Below, one piece after another: positions 61,358 to 64,000 of a stretch of DNA of 64,000 nucleotides. The stretch is from an uncultured Porphyromonadaceae bacterium (GTDB lineage: Bacteria; Bacteroidota; Bacteroidia; Bacteroidales; Muribaculaceae): NCBI GenBank assembly GCA_900540205.1, contig UQER01000009.1, positions 1 to 64,000 of the forward strand. The letters run 5' to 3'. Position numbers and translations under genes: made by a program. The notes beneath the pieces were generated by a model. It had not been told where the DNA came from. It made no database searches and saw only the letters and a list, made by a program, of their open reading frames with translations. Positions within the stretch are counted from its first letter, which is position 1. Each line of letters begins with the position of its first letter.

Positions 61358-62362
61358 ATGAACATACAGATAACACATCAGATCGGACAGCTGGCGCGCA
61401 GGGTGCTCCCTGTGCTTGTGATGATCGTGGCACTGCAGGCAAAGGCACAGACCGATGCGCAGTTCTCGCAGTATTTCGAAGTGCCGGCCTATTACAACAC
61501 GGCAGCCATCGGCACCACCGACCTGCTGAAAATCCGCGGCGGCATGCGCATGCAGTGGGTGGGCATCGACAACGCCCCGCGCACGTTTCTCGCGCTGGCC
61601 GACATGCCTTTCAAGCTTTTCAACAAGCGCTTCGGCGTGGGCCTTGTGATGCAGCAGGAGAGCATGGGCCTGTTCAAGAACATGAATATAGGCGCACAGG
61701 TGGCCTACAAGCAGAAGCTTTTCAAGGGCACGCTCTCCATCGGGTTGCAGGTGGGATTCTTCGACCAGACATTCAAGGGCTCGGAGGTCTACATACCCGA
61801 TGACGACGATTATCATCAGAGCACCGACGAGGCCATTCCCCAGCAGGACATACGAGGCAACGCCTTCGACATGGGTCTGGGTCTGTTCTACACCCACAAA
61901 TGGTTCTGGGCCGGCCTGTCGGCCACTCACCTCAATTCTCCCTCGGTGAAACTCAATGCCGAAAGCGGCGAAAACTCCAATGAGAAAAACTATGAATTCA
62001 ATCTGGGGCGCACGCTTTATTTTATGGCAGGCAGCAATATTCGTGTGAAAAACACGTTATTTGAAGTGATGCCGTCAGTGCTTGTGAAGACCGATTTCGA
62101 CTTCACCACCTGGGAGGCCACGGCGCGTTGCCGTTACAACAAATTCCTCACAGGAGGCGTGGGCTACCGGTGGAAAGATGCCGTGTACATCACGCTATCG
62201 GCCGAGTTCAAGGGCTTCTTTCTCGGGTACAGCTACGATTATCCCACCTCGGCCATCTCAAAGGCCTCCAGCGGAAGCCACGAGGTGTTTGCCGGCTACA
62301 GCCTCAAACTCGACCTCGGCGACAAGAACCGTCACCGGCACAAGAGCATCCGCATAATGTGA
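61358..62362 (+). CDS. porP: T9SS outer-membrane protein PorP/SprF
   Basis: 334 aa from ATG 61358. After the signal peptide (ends at QAKAQ) the family opening TDAQFSQYFEVPAYYNTAAIG is intact, followed by beta-strands such as RGGMRMQWVGIDNAPRTFLALADMPF, FGVGLVMQQESMGLFKNMNIGAQVAYKQKL and FFLGYSYDYPTSAIS. PorP/SprF proteins anchor the PorKLMN complex or secreted adhesins at the outer membrane. Its position directly before porK identifies this copy as the core PorP. Confidence 0.92.
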   Translation: MNIQITHQIGQLARRVLPVLVMIVALQAKAQTDAQFSQYFEVPAYYNTAAIGTTDLLKIRGGMRMQWVGIDNAPRTFLALADMPFKLFNKRFGVGLVMQQESMGLFKNMNIGAQVAYKQKLFKGTLSIGLQVGFFDQTFKGSEVYIPDDDDYHQSTDEAIPQQDIRGNAFDMGLGLFYTHKWFWAGLSATHLNSPSVKLNAESGENSNEKNYEFNLGRTLYFMAGSNIRVKNTLFEVMPSVLVKTDFDFTTWEATARCRYNKFLTGGVGYRWKDAVYITLSAEFKGFFLGYSYDYPTSAISKASSGSHEVFAGYSLKLDLGDKNRHRHKSIRIM

Positions 62363-62426
62363 CCCCCGTCGATACCGGGCTGCATCAGCGCTTTAAAATC
62401 AAGTAATTCAGAAGAAAACTCACCAC

Positions 62427-63881
62427 ATGCAAATGAAAAAGAACATTTCGTTATATCTGTTGCCGATGGCCATAGCCCTCACGGCAGTGTCGTGCGCTTC
62501 CGGGCGCCGCAGCGCCACCGGGGGGGAAGTCACCGGGGTAGGCGGCACAGCGTGGGCCGAGCCGACCCCTTACGGCATGGTGCTTGTGAGCCGCGGCTCC
62601 ATGGAGATGGGTCCGGCAAAGGCCGACAGCGCATGGAACATGGCCGCCGACCCCAAAGGGATGTCGGTGGATGCTTTCTGGATGGACGAGACCGAAGTGA
62701 CCAACTCAAAATACAAGCAGTTCGTGTTCTGGGTGCGCGATTCCATCATCCGCGAGCGTCTGGCTGATCCCGCCTATGGCGGCAACGAGGAGTTCAAGAT
62801 CGAGGAGGACAAGGAGGGCAATCCTGTCACGCCTCATCTCAACTGGAACAAGCCCATCCCCTGGCGTAACCCCGACGAGGATGCCGCGCGTGCCATCGAG
62901 AGCCTTTACCGCACCAACCCCATCACAGGTGCACGTGAGCTTGATCCCGAGCAGCTCAACTACCGCTACGAGGTGTACAACCAGACCGAGGCCGTGAAAC
63001 GCAAACACCGCCTTGATCCGCGCAAGCGCGAATACAACACCGACCGGCCCGCGCCCACCGATATCCCGATGATCTCGAAGGATACGGCGTGGATCAACGA
63101 TGAGGGCGAGATTGTGCGTCAGACCATCTCGCGCGGTCTCACCGGGGACTACGATTTCCTCAACACCTACATAGTGAATGTCTATCCCGACACCACCGCG
63201 TGGGTGAACGACTTCGAGAACGCCTACAACGAGCCGTATGTGCGCATGTACTTCAGCCACGGCGGCTACAGCGAGTATCCTGTGGTAGGTGTGAGCTGGG
63301 AGCAGGCCAATGCGTTCTGCAACTGGCGCACCGACTTCCTGAAACGTTCGCTCGGCAAGGAGGGCGTCTACATCGAGCCGTACCGTCTGCCCACCGAGGC
63401 CGAATGGGAATTCGCCGCACGTGCCGGTGAGAACGAAAACATGTATCCGTGGGAAGGCGACCTCCCCATAAGCGAGGACAAAGGCTGCTTCTATGCCAAC
63501 TTCAAGCCTAACGACGGCAATTACGTGAAGGACGGCCACCTCATCACTTCGCGAGTGGGAACGTATGCCCCCAACGATTTCGGCCTTTACGACATGGCCG
63601 GAAATGTGAGCGAATGGACCTCGACGGCATTCACCGAGGGTGTGTCGAAACTCACCAACGACCTCAATCCCGAGTACCGCTACGATGCGGCGCAGGAGGA
63701 CCCCTACAAGATGAAACGTAAGATTGTGCGCGGCGGATCGTGGAAAGATGTCGCCCACAACATCCGTTCCGATATACGCATGTGGGAGTTCCAGAACGAA
63801 CAGCGTTCCTACATCGGCTTCCGCTGCGTGCGTTCGCAGATAGGCTTCGCCCGCGGCCAGCAGCTCAAGACCAAGAAATGA
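62427..63881 (+). CDS. porK: T9SS lipoprotein PorK/GldK
   Basis: 484 aa; MQMKK start with the second Met equally possible. Lipoprotein signal with VSCAS at about residue 23, then a formylglycine-generating-enzyme-like (SUMF1) fold: PYGMVLVSRGSMEMGPAKADSAWN, DAFWMDETEVTNSKYKQFVFWVRDS, PVVGVSWEQANAFCNWRTDF, YRLPTEAEWEFAARAGENENMYPWEG and VRGGSWKDVAHNIRSD. PorK forms with PorN the large periplasmic ring of T9SS and is not an active sulfatase modifier. 81 bp before the next gene. Confidence 0.93.
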   Translation: MQMKKNISLYLLPMAIALTAVSCASGRRSATGGEVTGVGGTAWAEPTPYGMVLVSRGSMEMGPAKADSAWNMAADPKGMSVDAFWMDETEVTNSKYKQFVFWVRDSIIRERLADPAYGGNEEFKIEEDKEGNPVTPHLNWNKPIPWRNPDEDAARAIESLYRTNPITGARELDPEQLNYRYEVYNQTEAVKRKHRLDPRKREYNTDRPAPTDIPMISKDTAWINDEGEIVRQTISRGLTGDYDFLNTYIVNVYPDTTAWVNDFENAYNEPYVRMYFSHGGYSEYPVVGVSWEQANAFCNWRTDFLKRSLGKEGVYIEPYRLPTEAEWEFAARAGENENMYPWEGDLPISEDKGCFYANFKPNDGNYVKDGHLITSRVGTYAPNDFGLYDMAGNVSEWTSTAFTEGVSKLTNDLNPEYRYDAAQEDPYKMKRKIVRGGSWKDVAHNIRSDIRMWEFQNEQRSYIGFRCVRSQIGFARGQQLKTKK

Positions 63882-63962
63882 ACCGTGAGGCTGTCGCCCT
63901 GCTCGGGGCCGGTACCGCGTATTCCGCTATAAACAAAGATAACCATTCACAGACTTTGCCAG

Positions 63963-64000
63963 ATGGGAAAGATAAAAACATATAAAAGCGGCATATCCGC
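63963..64000 (+). CDS. porL: Start of PorL/GldL, cut by the window end
   Basis: ATG GGA AAG begins MGKIKTYKSGIS and runs off the window. Assignment rests on the conserved order porP-porK-porL-porM-porN and on the similar start of PorL proteins. PorL is the inner-membrane partner of PorM in the T9SS motor. Confidence 0.6.
   Translation, partial: MGKIKTYKSGIS

Overview
The window looks like a chromosomal segment of a gut-type Bacteroidales bacterium, most likely Muribaculaceae or a near relative. The evidence is: Bacteroidetes-type -7 boxes (TAnnTTTG) in front of many genes; several type IX secretion (T9SS) genes (porX, porW/sprE, porT, porP/sprF, porK/gldK and the first codons of porL/gldL); a SusD-like protein; a long-form ispG; and DUF families that are mostly Bacteroidetes-specific (DUF4919, DUF4922). 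Base composition is moderately GC-rich over most of the window. It is visibly AT-richer at 24.3-28.9 kb and around 42.3-44.6 kb. I saw no rRNA, tRNA or CRISPR array.

Layout. 0-6 kb: patatin-like phospholipase with an outer-membrane barrel, a DUF805 membrane protein, birA, tsaE and porX. 6-12 kb: a large secreted adhesin-like T9SS substrate and the porW/sprE lipoprotein. 12.6-18.7 kb: an OmpA-family porin, an unknown membrane protein, a DUF4919 protein, dusB, a GIN-domain protein and a polysaccharide flippase. 18.8-24.1 kb: a small histidine-rich protein in front of a TonB-dependent receptor (probably metal uptake), a short ssb and an OPT-family transporter. 24.3-28.9 kb: an AT-rich block of three secreted proteins, including a SusD homologue with no SusC partner. 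The block is bracketed by two copies of the 3' end of the OPT gene. 29.3-30.3 kb: a REP-associated-type transposase (RAYT) with an extra C-terminal domain.

30.35-41.3 kb is a tightly packed minus-strand operon that reads as a peptidoglycan salvage pathway. In transcription order it holds a membrane glycosyltransferase, a large amidase, a two-part family-2 glycosyltransferase, a DUF4922 (HIT/GalT-like) enzyme, a SpoIID/LytB protein, AmpG permease, NamZ-type muramidase and a BadF-type amino-sugar kinase. 41.5-44.6 kb holds a palindromic repeat element, folB, unknown small proteins, an O-acetyltransferase and a decayed ATPase gene. 44.7-52.8 kb is housekeeping: rpoN, a degenerate PAP2-like protein, purE, ispG, an M16 peptidase, a ROK kinase and manA. 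53.2-55.5 kb is the peroxide defence pair ahpF-ahpC. 55.7-60.3 kb: a second acyltransferase, rng, a 29-residue very basic protein, HU, a queuosine-precursor transporter with a preQ1-I-like riboswitch, and a lipoprotein. 60.6 kb to the end is the T9SS core operon porT-porP-porK-porL.

Most promising for follow-up: the OPT-3'-end-flanked island with its SusC-less SusD protein and two companions sharing an N-terminal motif; the RAYT with its unusual C-terminal domain and palindrome; the unexplained DUF4922 and two-part glycosyltransferase in the peptidoglycan operon; two ~180-bp palindromic elements of similar architecture; and 19-bp tandem repeats just upstream of the porX promoter.
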